Below are positions 1 through 7,618 of a DNA stretch of 44,105 bases, one piece after another. The stretch is from Agathobacter sp. (GTDB lineage Bacteria > Bacillota > Clostridia > Lachnospirales > Lachnospiraceae). Under the pieces are notes generated by a model that was not told the origin of the DNA, searched no databases, and saw only the letters and a list, made by a program, of their open reading frames with translations. Each line of letters begins with the position of its first letter. The stretch's first letter is position 1. The translations under genes and the position numbers were made by a program. The stretch spans positions 1-44,105 of the forward strand of contig JALEZW010000045.1 of NCBI GenBank assembly GCA_022772675.1. The letters are read 5' to 3'.

Positions 1-3
1 AGA

Positions 4-39
4 TTCCTTATTACCTACCTTTTTTGCTCATATATGGGG
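4..39 (+). repeat. 36-bp dispersed repeat, copy A
   Basis: This stretch reads TTCCTTATTACCT, then 7 variable bases, then TTGCTCATATATGGGG. It matches 18541-18576 without gaps at 31 of 36 positions, and all differences lie in the 7-base middle block. Both copies are intergenic and on the same strand. The function is unknown. The window edge hides any further upstream extension. Confidence 0.7.
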
Positions 40-65
40 CGGTGACTCTATTCGAGCCACCTTAC

Positions 66-120
66 GAATTAGATAATCAGCCTCTTACATGCAAGCATGA
101 CGATTCTGATTATCTAATTC
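66..120. repeat. 15-bp perfect inverted repeat with nested hairpin
   Basis: GAATTAGATAATCAG (66-80) is the exact reverse complement of 106-120. The 25-base loop contains a second small inverted repeat, CATGC-AA-GCATG (88-99). A weaker hairpin (41-61) lies just before it. The region carries no credible gene. It could be a structured RNA, a small mobile-element relic or part of an upstream 3' region. Confidence 0.7.
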
Positions 121-165
121 TAAGGGGTTCTGAATAGTTACTTCTGATTAATAAAATAATCCATG

Positions 166-204
166 AAAAGGGATGTAGTCTGTGTGCAGGCTGCATCCCT
201 TTTT
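166..204 (+). terminator. Rho-independent terminator of an upstream transcript
   Basis: The arm AAAAGGGATGTAG (166-178) pairs with CTGCATCCCTTTTT (191-204) with one mismatch near the loop, and a T-run follows. It would end transcription entering from outside the window. Confidence 0.75.
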
Positions 205-268
205 GTAAAAGAAAAATGCTAAAATCAATTATCAACCAGCAAAAGAACAAGAGAAGGAGAACAAACTT

Positions 269-490
269 ATGAACAAAATCTTGAAACGCGTGATGACAAT
301 GTTTGGGGCCGGTGTGATGGCACTCAGCCTTCTGGCACCGGTTACGGAGGCAACGGCGGCAAGCAAAAACAAGGTAGTTGAGGTTCCGGTGAACTTTACC
401 AATTCCGCCTGGGTCCGGTTGATTAAGCAACGGTTAAGGTTGGTAAATGGTAAAACAAAGACAATTAGGATGACCATCAAGGTAAAATAA
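269..490 (+). CDS. Small secreted protein, function unknown (73 aa)
   Basis: I do not recognise a family. Residues 1 to about 31 form a classic signal peptide: a basic start (MNKILKR), a hydrophobic core, then an Ala-rich cleavage zone ending near TAA. The mature part is only about 42 residues, basic, with a short stretch (VVEVPVNFTNSAW) that suggests beta structure. GAGAAGGAG lies upstream at a good distance from the ATG. The gene stands alone between two terminators (166-204 and 539-580), so it looks like an independent unit. It is shorter than any surface domain I know, so it may be the remnant of a larger exported protein. The signal peptide supports it being real; the function is open. 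Confidence 0.6.
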   Translation: MNKILKRVMTMFGAGVMALSLLAPVTEATAASKNKVVEVPVNFTNSAWVRLIKQRLRLVNGKTKTIRMTIKVK

Positions 491-538
491 GTTAACAAGC
501 AAACAGGCCATCTGAAATGATGGTTTTATTCTAAGTAG

Positions 539-580
539 AAAACTGCTATACTAATCAAAAGGATTGGTATGGCAGTTTTT
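539..580 (+). terminator. Rho-independent terminator after the small secreted protein
   Basis: AAAACTGC-ATAC-AATC pairs with GGATT-GTAT-GCAGTTTTT around an AAAA loop, with a few mismatches, and ends in a T-run. It sits 49 bases after the stop codon at 490. Confidence 0.8.
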
Positions 581-635
581 ATTTGTGTACAGGAGAAAAG
601 ATGTGTAGTAGTATGTTTTATGTCGGAGGTGTAGC

Positions 636-2207
636 ATGGGTGTTTATTTAAATCCGGGAAATGATATGTTTTGTGAGACTGTGCGGGGAGAAATATATGT
701 GGATAAAACAGAACTGATTCGGGAGACCAATCGGCGATTGAAAACACCGCAGAAGTTTGTCTGCATCAGCCGCCCCAGACGGTTTGGCAAGTCGATGGCA
801 GCTTATATGCTGGCGGCTTATTATGGGAAAAACTGTGATTCTAAAGAATTGTTTGCGCCGTACAAGATTTCAACGTGTGACAGCTATGAGAAATACCTGA
901 ATCAATACAATGTCATTATGTTGAATATTCAGGATTTTCTCAGTATGACATCCTCGGTAGAGGAGATGTTGTCCTGTCTTCAGTCAGAGGTGATACGGGA
1001 ACTGTGTGAGGTTTATCCAGATGTGGTTTCGAAAGATGAGAGAATTCTTAGTATGGCGTTGAACCGATTGTATGGCAAGAAAAAAGAAGCTTTTGTATTC
1101 ATCATCGATGAGTGGGATTGTATTTTGCGAGACCGAAGCTACCATGCAGATGACCAGAAAAAATATCTGGATTTTATACGGAATCTGCTGAAAGACAAGG
1201 CGTATGTCGCGCTGGCATATATGACTGGGATTTTGCCAATCAAAAAATACGGTACCCATTCGGCACTCAATATGTTTGATGAGTATTCCATGATTGATGC
1301 GGGAGATTTTCAGGAGTTTGTCGGGTTTACGGAGGAAGAGGTGCGTATCCTCTGTGAGCAGTACCGGATTGATTTTGAGATGATGAAAAGCTGGTATGAC
1401 GGTTATACATTTCCATCTGCCGGGCATGTTTACAATCCGAAATCCGTGGTGGACAGTCTTCGCAGGAAACGTTTTGGCAGCTACTGGACACAGACGGAGA
1501 CGTATGAGGCATTGAAGATCTATATTGATCTGAATTACGATGGATTAAAGGATGCCATTACTGAAATGCTGGCAGGACAGCGCGTCTGTATTCATACAGA
1601 CCGGTTCCAGAATGACATGACCACATTCGAGAGCAAGGATGACGTGTTGACGCTGCTGGTGCATCTGGGCTATCTTGCATATGACAGTGACCGTTCGGAA
1701 GTTTTTATACCAAACACGGAGATCCGGGGAGAATTCCGCAATGCCGTCACCGGGGATCACTGGAAAGATATCGCGACAGCGCTGGAGACATCTGACCGGC
1801 TGCTTCGGGCAACATGGGACGGTGATGCGGAGACGGTGGCAGAACTTTTGGATGCGGCACACATGGAAAACACATCTATTCTGACATACAATGATGAGAA
1901 TTCTCTGAGCTGTGTGATCGCGATTGCCTACTACAGTGCCATGAAGGAATATACCATGATTCGGGAGCTGCCTTCCGGCAAGGGCTTTGCAGACATTGTG
2001 TTTCTTCCGAAAAGATTTTCTGACAAACCGGCGATGGTAGTGGAACTGAAATGTGATGATTCTGCGGATAGCGCACTCGCACAGATTCGGGAGAAAAATT
2101 ATGCGGACAGTTTGAAAGATTACAAAGGCAATCTGATCCTTGTCGGAATCAACTATGAAAAAAAGACGAAAAAGCACGACTGTGTGATAGAAAAATCTAT
2201 CTTCTAG
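636..2207 (+). CDS. AAA-ATPase-like / PD-(D/E)XK nuclease family protein
   Basis: This is a two-domain protein of the AAA-ATPase-like plus PDDEXK_9 type, which is often present in many copies in Lachnospiraceae and Bacteroidetes and whose role is unresolved. The N-terminal half has a Walker A motif RPRRFGKS at residues 46-53 and a Walker B-like stretch FIIDEWD about 110 residues later. The C-terminal domain shows GFADIVFLP and then VVELK, the D...ExK pattern of the restriction-like nuclease fold. The length of 523 residues is usual for the family. GGAGG precedes the ATG by 8 bases. No partner gene is evident: the flanks are a terminator upstream and a separate hydrolase gene downstream. The domain call is firm; a defence or mobile-element role would be speculation. 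Confidence 0.88.
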   Translation: MGVYLNPGNDMFCETVRGEIYVDKTELIRETNRRLKTPQKFVCISRPRRFGKSMAAYMLAAYYGKNCDSKELFAPYKISTCDSYEKYLNQYNVIMLNIQDFLSMTSSVEEMLSCLQSEVIRELCEVYPDVVSKDERILSMALNRLYGKKKEAFVFIIDEWDCILRDRSYHADDQKKYLDFIRNLLKDKAYVALAYMTGILPIKKYGTHSALNMFDEYSMIDAGDFQEFVGFTEEEVRILCEQYRIDFEMMKSWYDGYTFPSAGHVYNPKSVVDSLRRKRFGSYWTQTETYEALKIYIDLNYDGLKDAITEMLAGQRVCIHTDRFQNDMTTFESKDDVLTLLVHLGYLAYDSDRSEVFIPNTEIRGEFRNAVTGDHWKDIATALETSDRLLRATWDGDAETVAELLDAAHMENTSILTYNDENSLSCVIAIAYYSAMKEYTMIRELPSGKGFADIVFLPKRFSDKPAMVVELKCDDSADSALAQIREKNYADSLKDYKGNLILVGINYEKKTKKHDCVIEKSIF

Positions 2208-2244
2208 GTGTCAGGAGAAAGAGCGCAGAGGAGGTGATCCGGTT

Positions 2245-2310
2245 GTGAAAGTCCCAAATGGGGTGGACATGGGTGGGCGTGGGGGCAGTATGGATGTGGC
2301 TTGGATATAG
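2245..2310 (+). CDS. Possible 21-codon leader ORF
   Basis: A GTG start at 2245 follows GAGGAGGTGAT at a normal spacing and opens a 21-codon frame that ends in TAG at 2308-2310, 11 bases before the hydrolase ATG. The product is glycine-rich with no recognised motif. It may be a leader that couples translation to the next gene, or chance. The strong ribosome site is the only support. Confidence 0.25.
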   Translation: MKVPNGVDMGGRGGSMDVAWI

Positions 2311-2321
2311 AAAGGGGAAAC

Positions 2322-4088
2322 ATGATGCAAACAAAAAAGAAGATTAGGATTTTATGCGCTGTATTTGCATTCCTGATTGGATTTGGGAATGTGGAAGTTT
2401 TCGCAGCGCAGCAGACGCTGCCCTCGGGAGTTCAATCAGAACAACTGGAAGAGAAAATCGATTCCTTTGTCCGGGAACACGAGGACACTACGGCGGGAAT
2501 GGCCGTTGCCGTATTTGACAGCTCTGATGAGTTAATGAAAAACTATTACGGATATGTGGATAAGGAGAAGAACATTCCGGTGGAAGCAGATTCGGTTTTT
2601 GAGTGGGGATCCACGACGAAGCTTTTAGTGTGGGTGAGTGTCATGCAGCTTAATGAGCAGGGAAAGCTTGATCTGAATGAGGATGTCCGCTCCTATCTGC
2701 CGGATGGATTTCTGACAAACTTATCCTATGATAAGCCCGTGACTATGGTCAATCTGATGAATCACAACGCAGGCTTTCAGGAAGTGTACGCCGACTTGTT
2801 TGTAAAGGATTTGTCCGGTGTTTCTGATTTGGGGGATGCGTTAAAACAGCATGAGCCGGAACAAATATACGAGCCGGGCACGGTCACTGCGTATTCGAAC
2901 TGGGGCGTGGCTCTGGCGGGCTTTATTGTGGAGCAGGTCAGCGGGCTGTCCTTTTCTGATTATGTGCATCAGCACATCTTTGAACCGCTGGGGATGAAGC
3001 ACAGTGCGCTTTTCATGGATTTATCCGACAATACCTGGGTACAGGAAAAACGCAAGGAGCTGCAGTGCTATACCCCGGATGGGCAATTGATTCCTGATTG
3101 TTTTTACTATATTACCCTGTATCCGGCGGGGATGTGTACCTCCACACTGGAGGATTTCGAAACCTTTGCCCGTGCACTTTTGGATGAGGACTGCGTTCTT
3201 TTCCAAAAGAAGGAAACGAGAAATGAATTGTTTGCTCCGACGAACTGTTTTGGACAGACCGAGATTCCGTTGAACTGCCACGGTTTCTGGATGGTTCCAT
3301 TTGGCACACAGACCATTGGACACGGCGGCAATACAGCAGGCTGTTCCTCCTATCTGCTGCTGGATACCGCAGATGGCATCGGAGCTGTCGTTATGACAAA
3401 TCAGGCGGCGGAGAGTATCTACAACTCTGAGATGATGGAATTGATCTTCGGAGCCTATGAGCGCAGCAAATACATAGCAGAGGATACTGTGCCGTCCGGA
3501 ATTTACCGTCCGGCGCGGGCGGTGCGCAAAGGACCCTTTAAGTTTCTGAGTATGTCTTACAGCATCGGTGAAGTGGATAAGGATATGCTGTGGGTTGCCG
3601 ATGAGAGCACCGGACATCGGAAAATTGTGTACAGTTACGGCGATTATGTGGAAGTTCCGACAGTGGAGTTTGTGCTGGAGATGGGATTATTCCTGTTTTG
3701 GATTGCTGCTGTTTTATTTTCCCTGATCTCCCTGATCGTCCGACTGATTACAATCATTGTCCGAAAGGTCAGAAAAAAGGAGCCGGTGAAAAATATGCTG
3801 GGCAAATGGAGTATCGCGGCAGGACTCCTGCAGCTTCTGATTTTGCTTTTGCTGTTTGCTGTGATTGTTTGTGTATCGGCATATGTGCGGTGGCGTGCTT
3901 ATGCATGGTTGTTTGCAGCGTTTGGAGTTCTTGCGCTTGTGATGGCGGGCATGTGCGTGTATGGACTCGTTAAGAACCGGGGCATGCAGCTGAAAAAGAG
4001 GCAGAAGGTGTTCAATTATTTTACCATCGGATTTATGGTTGTGACGGTGGCGAATATTCTGTACTGGAATTTGTTTATGTTCTGGTGA
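2322..4088 (+). CDS. Beta-lactamase-fold serine hydrolase with C-terminal membrane domain
   Basis: This is a class C beta-lactamase/PBP4-type (peptidase S12) protein of about 588 residues. Numbered from this start, a signal peptide ends near residue 29, the catalytic SxxK is S97-T-T-K100, the second motif is Y191-S-N193, and the third is H334-G-G336. After the catalytic domain, about 150 residues carry four hydrophobic segments (roughly residues 445-475, 500-520, 527-550 and 563-585), so the enzyme is anchored with its active domain outside. A longer frame exists from TTG at 2301, but AAAGGGG lies just before the ATG-ATG at 2322, so I use this start. Likely substrates are D-Ala peptides or esters. 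True beta-lactam resistance is not implied. Confidence 0.85.
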   Translation: MMQTKKKIRILCAVFAFLIGFGNVEVFAAQQTLPSGVQSEQLEEKIDSFVREHEDTTAGMAVAVFDSSDELMKNYYGYVDKEKNIPVEADSVFEWGSTTKLLVWVSVMQLNEQGKLDLNEDVRSYLPDGFLTNLSYDKPVTMVNLMNHNAGFQEVYADLFVKDLSGVSDLGDALKQHEPEQIYEPGTVTAYSNWGVALAGFIVEQVSGLSFSDYVHQHIFEPLGMKHSALFMDLSDNTWVQEKRKELQCYTPDGQLIPDCFYYITLYPAGMCTSTLEDFETFARALLDEDCVLFQKKETRNELFAPTNCFGQTEIPLNCHGFWMVPFGTQTIGHGGNTAGCSSYLLLDTADGIGAVVMTNQAAESIYNSEMMELIFGAYERSKYIAEDTVPSGIYRPARAVRKGPFKFLSMSYSIGEVDKDMLWVADESTGHRKIVYSYGDYVEVPTVEFVLEMGLFLFWIAAVLFSLISLIVRLITIIVRKVRKKEPVKNMLGKWSIAAGLLQLLILLLLFAVIVCVSAYVRWRAYAWLFAAFGVLALVMAGMCVYGLVKNRGMQLKKRQKVFNYFTIGFMVVTVANILYWNLFMFW

Positions 4089-4162
4089 GATAATGGCAGT
4101 TGAAGAATACTTGAAAAGTGCGTATAATAAATATAGCGAAGACAGATTATGAAGGAGATGCG

Positions 4163-4642
4163 ATGAAGCATACGATCGACCCTGTATATGATAATAATTC
4201 GAAAGTGTTGATACTGGGGAGCTTTCCATCTGTGAAGTCCAGGGAGCAGCAGTTCTTTTACGGCCACAAGCAGAACCGCTTCTGGCGGGTGCTGGCACAG
4301 GTGCTTGAATGCCCCGTGCCGGAGGACATTCCCCGGAAACGCGAGATGCTCATCAGGCACCATGTTGCAGTCTGGGACGTGATTGCCAGCTGCGAAATTA
4401 CCGGCTCTTCGGATGCCAGTATCCGAGATGTGAAGCCCAATGATTTGTCCCTTATTTTGTCCCATGCTGACATCGCAGCGATTTTTACAAACGGTGGGAA
4501 GGCATATGAACTTTATCAGAAGTTTATCTATCCGGTGAACGGAATACAGGTTCATAAGCTTCCCTCCACCAGCCCGGCGAATGCCGGGTATTCACTGGAA
4601 CGGCTGGTGGAGGCATGGACGGAAATCCGCAGATACGTCTAA
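4163..4642 (+). CDS. DNA-deoxyinosine glycosylase (UDG superfamily, family 6)
   Basis: This short 159-residue protein fits the hypoxanthine-DNA glycosylase branch of the uracil-DNA glycosylase superfamily, which removes deaminated adenine from DNA. The diagnostic stretch is the N-terminal LGSFPS followed by YGHKQNRFW, where the Asn is the probable catalytic residue. The C-terminal LPSTSPAN matches the DNA-binding HxxSP-like loop of the fold. A frame open from 4118 has no ribosome site, while GAAGGAGA stands 5 bases before the ATG at 4163, so this start is preferred. The gene follows the serine hydrolase by 74 bases and is followed by a hairpin; no functional link to its neighbours is evident. 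Confidence 0.85.
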   Translation: MKHTIDPVYDNNSKVLILGSFPSVKSREQQFFYGHKQNRFWRVLAQVLECPVPEDIPRKREMLIRHHVAVWDVIASCEITGSSDASIRDVKPNDLSLILSHADIAAIFTNGGKAYELYQKFIYPVNGIQVHKLPSTSPANAGYSLERLVEAWTEIRRYV

Positions 4643-4661
4643 AAATATGAAATGATTTGCT

Positions 4662-4691
4662 ATGTCCCGCTTTTTCATCAAAGCGGGACAT
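4662..4691. terminator. Hairpin, probable weak terminator
   Basis: ATGTCCCGCTTT (4662-4673) and AAAGCGGGACAT (4680-4691) form a perfect 12-bp stem with a 6-base loop. There is no long T-run on either side, so termination is likely but not certain. It separates the glycosylase gene from the metY promoter. Confidence 0.5.
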
Positions 4692-4794
4692 ACTGCACCG
4701 ATAAATATTCTATAGTTCTCTTTCCAAAACGAACTGTCCAAATCTGTTGAAAATCTTTTCTCCAAAACAAATAGAAGAATCTTCCCAAAACCAG

Positions 4795-4823
4795 TTGACA
4801 AATTCCTAGGAAAAGGGTATAGT
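4795..4823 (+). promoter_or_regulatory. Near-consensus promoter of the sulfur operon with palindrome in spacer
   Basis: The -35 box TTGACA (4795-4800) is followed by exactly 17 bases and TATAGT (4818-4823). Inside the spacer sits the perfect 10-bp palindrome TTCCTAGGAA (4803-4812), an ideal repressor position. The obvious candidate ligand is the Rrf2-type regulator encoded at the end of the same operon; that pairing is inference. Confidence 0.75.
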
Positions 4824-4876
4824 ATAAAACATATTAAACCTACTAGATAACTATGAAATAATAAAGGAGCAAAGAA

Positions 4877-6112
4877 ATGGGCTTCAACACAGAACTTTTA
4901 CATGGTACGAAGACCGGTGATCCGGTAACTGGAGCAACGCTCACTCCGGTTTATCAGTCCAGTGCTTTTTTTCAGCCATCGGCGGAGCAGCACGAGAAAC
5001 TGTTTCACAATAAAGCGAATGGCTTTTCCTACACGAGAATTGATAATCCAACCATTGCGGCTTTTGAGGAGCGCATGACCGTTTTGGAAAAGGGTGTTGC
5101 ATCTGTGGCATGTGCATCCGGCATGGCAGCGTTGTCAAATGCTCTGTTAAATATTGTGGGTGCCGGAGATGAAATCGTGACCAGCAACAGCTTATATGGC
5201 GGAACCATTGACCTGTTTCACGATTTGGAAGCCTTCGGAATTACCACTCGCTTTGTGGATGCCTCGAATCTTTCCAATGTGGAGGCGGCCATTAACGAAA
5301 AGACAAGGGTTATCTTTGCAGAGACTATTGGAAATCCGAAGCTGGATGTAACGGATATTCCGGAACTGGCAAAGCTGGCACATGAGCACGGAATTCCGCT
5401 TATTATTGATAATACTGTGGCTACTCCTTTTCTTGTACGGCCGATTCAGCAGGGAGCCGATATAGTCATCAATTCTACATCCAAATATGTAAATGGAAAC
5501 AGCAGTGCCATAAGCGGAGTGATTACGGACAGTGGAAAATTCAAATGGGATACAGAAAAATATCCCGGCATGAAAACCTATGCAAAGTTTGGACCCTTTG
5601 CCTACACTGCAAAGCTTCGGAATGGTCTGTTTCGAAACATCGGAGCCTGTATGGCGCCGCAGACAGCATTTTACAATCTGACGGGGATGGAAACCCTTGG
5701 CCTTCGTATGGAACGTGCCTGTGATAATGCAATGCTGCTTGCGGCAACACTTGATCTGCTTCCCGGTGTTACAGTGAATTATCCCGGACTTCCATCCAGT
5801 CCATGGCATGACACAGCTACCCGGATGCTGGATGGCAAATACGGAGCAATTCTTACCATCCGCGTAGGAAGCAAGGAAAAAGCTTTCGCAGTAATGAATG
5901 CATTAAAGATTCCGATGATCGTATCCAATATCGGGGATACCAAGACACTCATTGTCCATCCGGAATCCACACTGAGTGCCCACAGTACAGAGCAGGAGAA
6001 AAAGGATGCGGCGGTTTATGACGATATGATCCGCATCAGTGTGGGCATTGAGGATGTGGATGATCTGATTCAGGATTTTGAAGAAGCACTATCCGGTGCG
6101 GGAGTAAAATAA
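4877..6112 (+). CDS. metY: O-acetylhomoserine sulfhydrylase (MetY)
   Basis: This PLP enzyme of the Cys/Met metabolism family joins O-acetylhomoserine to a sulfide donor to give homocysteine. The 411-residue length is typical. The PLP lysine is K203 in NSTSKYVNG, and the ASGMAA (80-85) phosphate-binding loop and the YTRIDNPT motif (52-59) are clear. AAAGGAG lies 6-7 bases before the ATG. It is the first gene after the promoter at 4795. In Wolinella the homologous enzyme accepts sulfur from a protein thiocarboxylate rather than free sulfide; the presence downstream of a ThiS-like carrier, an activating enzyme and a JAMM protease makes that donor likely here too. Free sulfide remains a possible second donor. 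Confidence 0.93.
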   Translation: MGFNTELLHGTKTGDPVTGATLTPVYQSSAFFQPSAEQHEKLFHNKANGFSYTRIDNPTIAAFEERMTVLEKGVASVACASGMAALSNALLNIVGAGDEIVTSNSLYGGTIDLFHDLEAFGITTRFVDASNLSNVEAAINEKTRVIFAETIGNPKLDVTDIPELAKLAHEHGIPLIIDNTVATPFLVRPIQQGADIVINSTSKYVNGNSSAISGVITDSGKFKWDTEKYPGMKTYAKFGPFAYTAKLRNGLFRNIGACMAPQTAFYNLTGMETLGLRMERACDNAMLLAATLDLLPGVTVNYPGLPSSPWHDTATRMLDGKYGAILTIRVGSKEKAFAVMNALKIPMIVSNIGDTKTLIVHPESTLSAHSTEQEKKDAAVYDDMIRISVGIEDVDDLIQDFEEALSGAGVK

Positions 6113-6149
6113 TACCATAAAAAGCAGAACAAAGGAAAAGGAGATTATT

Positions 6150-7010
6150 ATGGCAGTTGATTATGCAGCACTTAAAAAGGGCGGATTTATGCGCCAGAAA
6201 CAGAAAAATAATTTTTCTTTAAGACTTGCAGTAGTCGGCGGAAATTTAACAGCGGAGAATTTAAGAATTATCGCTGATGTTGCAGAGAAATACGGAGATG
6301 GACATGTTCATCTCACATCCAGACAGAGTGTGGAGATTCCGTTTATTAAATTAGAGCAGGTAGAGGAAGTCAAGGCAGCACTGGCCACCGGCGGATGCAA
6401 GCCGGGTGTCTGCGGACCGAGAGTTCGTACGGTTACCGCCTGTCAGGGCTCTGAAATCTGTCCCAGCGGTAATATTGATACATACGATATTGCAAAGAAA
6501 CTGGATGAGCGTTACTATGCAAGAGAGCTTCCGGGCAAATTCAAATTTGGTGTTACCGGCTGTCAGAACAATTGTCTGAAGGCCGAGGAAAATGATTTGG
6601 GAATCAAGGGTGCATCCATTGTGAAATGGAACGAGGATGCCTGCATCATGTGCGGGGTCTGTGAGAAAACCTGTCGTGAGAATGCCATCAGCGAGAAAGA
6701 TGGAAAGATTGTTCTGGATGCTGAAAAATGTAACTATTGCGGCCGCTGCGTAAAGGCATGCCCCACAGAGGCATGGGAGGGAACCCCGGGATTTCAGGTT
6801 TCTTTCGGTGGATTATTTGGAAACCGTGTATTTAAGGGAGAGAGTTACCTTCCGGTCATTACTTCAGAGGAGCAGTTATTTGCTGTGACAGATGCAGCAA
6901 TCCAGTTTTTTGATGACAACGCAAATCCGGGTGAGCGCTTCCGTGCCACGTTAGAGCGCGTCGGATTAGATAAATTCCAGGAAGTAATTAAGGAGGCTTA
7001 CAATGGCTGA
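6150..7010 (+). CDS. Small sulfite/nitrite reductase-like siroheme protein with two ferredoxin clusters
   Basis: This 286-residue protein resembles DsrA/AsrC and the methanogen-type small sulfite reductases. The siroheme-coupled 4Fe-4S cluster has ligands C98 and C104 (TACQGSEIC) and C138 and C142 (GCQNNC). Between residues 165 and 204 lie two bacterial ferredoxin motifs, CIMCGVCEKTC and CNYCGRCVKACP. The basic VHLTSRQS segment is a typical substrate/siroheme-binding part. It should reduce sulfite to sulfide with electrons fed through its own ferredoxin domain. It lies 37 bases after metY and overlaps the TusA-like gene by 8 bases, so the three are co-translated. No sulfate-activating genes are in the window, so the sulfite source is unknown. 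Confidence 0.85.
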   Translation: MAVDYAALKKGGFMRQKQKNNFSLRLAVVGGNLTAENLRIIADVAEKYGDGHVHLTSRQSVEIPFIKLEQVEEVKAALATGGCKPGVCGPRVRTVTACQGSEICPSGNIDTYDIAKKLDERYYARELPGKFKFGVTGCQNNCLKAEENDLGIKGASIVKWNEDACIMCGVCEKTCRENAISEKDGKIVLDAEKCNYCGRCVKACPTEAWEGTPGFQVSFGGLFGNRVFKGESYLPVITSEEQLFAVTDAAIQFFDDNANPGERFRATLERVGLDKFQEVIKEAYNG

Positions 7011-7248
7011 TTATGAAATTGATGAAAGAGTAGATATTACCGATGTGGTTTGCCCCATGACTTTTGTAAAGGCAAAGGTAGCAATGGAAGAACTGGAAAT
7101 CGGACAGGTGCTTGCAGTTACCATGAACGATGGAGAGCCGGTTCAGAACGTACCACGAAGTTTTAAAGAAGAGGGACAGCAGGTATTAAAGCTGATTGAT
7201 AACGGAAACGGCACCTACGACCTCATTGTAAAGAAATTAGAGGAGTAG
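7003..7248 (+). CDS. TusA-family sulfur-transfer protein
   Basis: This 81-residue TusA/SirA-like protein carries persulfide sulfur on a cysteine. The signature is C17-P-M-T in DVVCPMTFVKAK, in place of the usual CPxP. The rest fits the two-layer alpha/beta TusA fold, with the VTMNDGEP strand-turn in its normal place. The ATG overlaps the end of the sulfite reductase gene by 8 bases and the next gene starts 3 bases after its stop. The context suggests it accepts reduced sulfur and passes it toward the sulfur carrier or its activating enzyme. Which protein loads it is not visible. Confidence 0.85.
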   Translation: MADYEIDERVDITDVVCPMTFVKAKVAMEELEIGQVLAVTMNDGEPVQNVPRSFKEEGQQVLKLIDNGNGTYDLIVKKLEE

Positions 7249-7251
7249 CAT

Positions 7252-7572
7252 ATGGCAGCAAGAGTCAGTAAAGACAACTTTGAAAAGGAAGTATTACAGA
7301 GTGACATTCCGGTTATCGTGGATTTTTATTCCGATTCCTGTATCCCATGCAAGCAGCTTGCACCCATCTTAGGAGATATTGAGGATGATTATGAAAACCG
7401 CCTTAAAGTTGTCAAGGTAAATGTGAACTTTGATGCCGGGTTGGCAGAAAACTATCAGGTTATGGCATCACCGACACTGCTCTTTTTTAAAGACGGGCAG
7501 GAAGTGGATCGTACCCGCGGTCTTGTAAAGAAAACTGAGCTTACAGAACATGTTGAGAAACTGCTGGGTTAA
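7252..7572 (+). CDS. Thioredoxin with CIPC active site
   Basis: This is a single-domain thioredoxin of 106 residues. The active site is C30-I-P-C33 in DSCIPCKQLAP, with Ile in place of the usual Gly of CGPC, and the cis-proline loop MASPTLLFF is intact. It begins 3 bases after the TusA-like gene. With a thioredoxin reductase in the same operon, it probably supplies electrons for reducing persulfides or thiocarboxylate-linked disulfides. The Ile change should shift the redox potential; the direction is not predictable from sequence alone. Confidence 0.9.
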   Translation: MAARVSKDNFEKEVLQSDIPVIVDFYSDSCIPCKQLAPILGDIEDDYENRLKVVKVNVNFDAGLAENYQVMASPTLLFFKDGQEVDRTRGLVKKTELTEHVEKLLG

Positions 7573-7578
7573 AGGAAA

Positions 7579-7618
7579 CGATGGAAAACGGCCATCGAAA
7601 ACACTATAAAATTATAGT
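7579..7618 (+). promoter_or_regulatory. Two tandem hairpins in front of the sulfur-carrier gene
   Basis: CGATGG (7579-7584) pairs with CCATCG (7592-7597), and ACTATA (7603-7608) pairs with TATAGT (7613-7618). They occupy the only sizeable gap (91 bases) in the otherwise tightly packed first half of the operon. They may protect an mRNA end or adjust carrier expression relative to the enzymes. Neither is followed by a T-run. Confidence 0.45.

Noticed and set aside
636-2207. Transposase or integrase signs around the ATPase-nuclease gene
   Set aside because: No terminal inverted repeats, target duplications or recombinase motifs are visible at its borders.
2322-4088. Beta-lactam resistance enzyme
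   Set aside because: The S12 motifs are shared by esterases and D-Ala peptidases; nothing specific for beta-lactam hydrolysis is visible.
4643-4876. Possible S-box, T-box or other riboswitch before metY
   Set aside because: Only one simple stem is visible, upstream of the promoter. The transcribed leader after 4823 is about 50 bases and holds no conserved riboswitch core.
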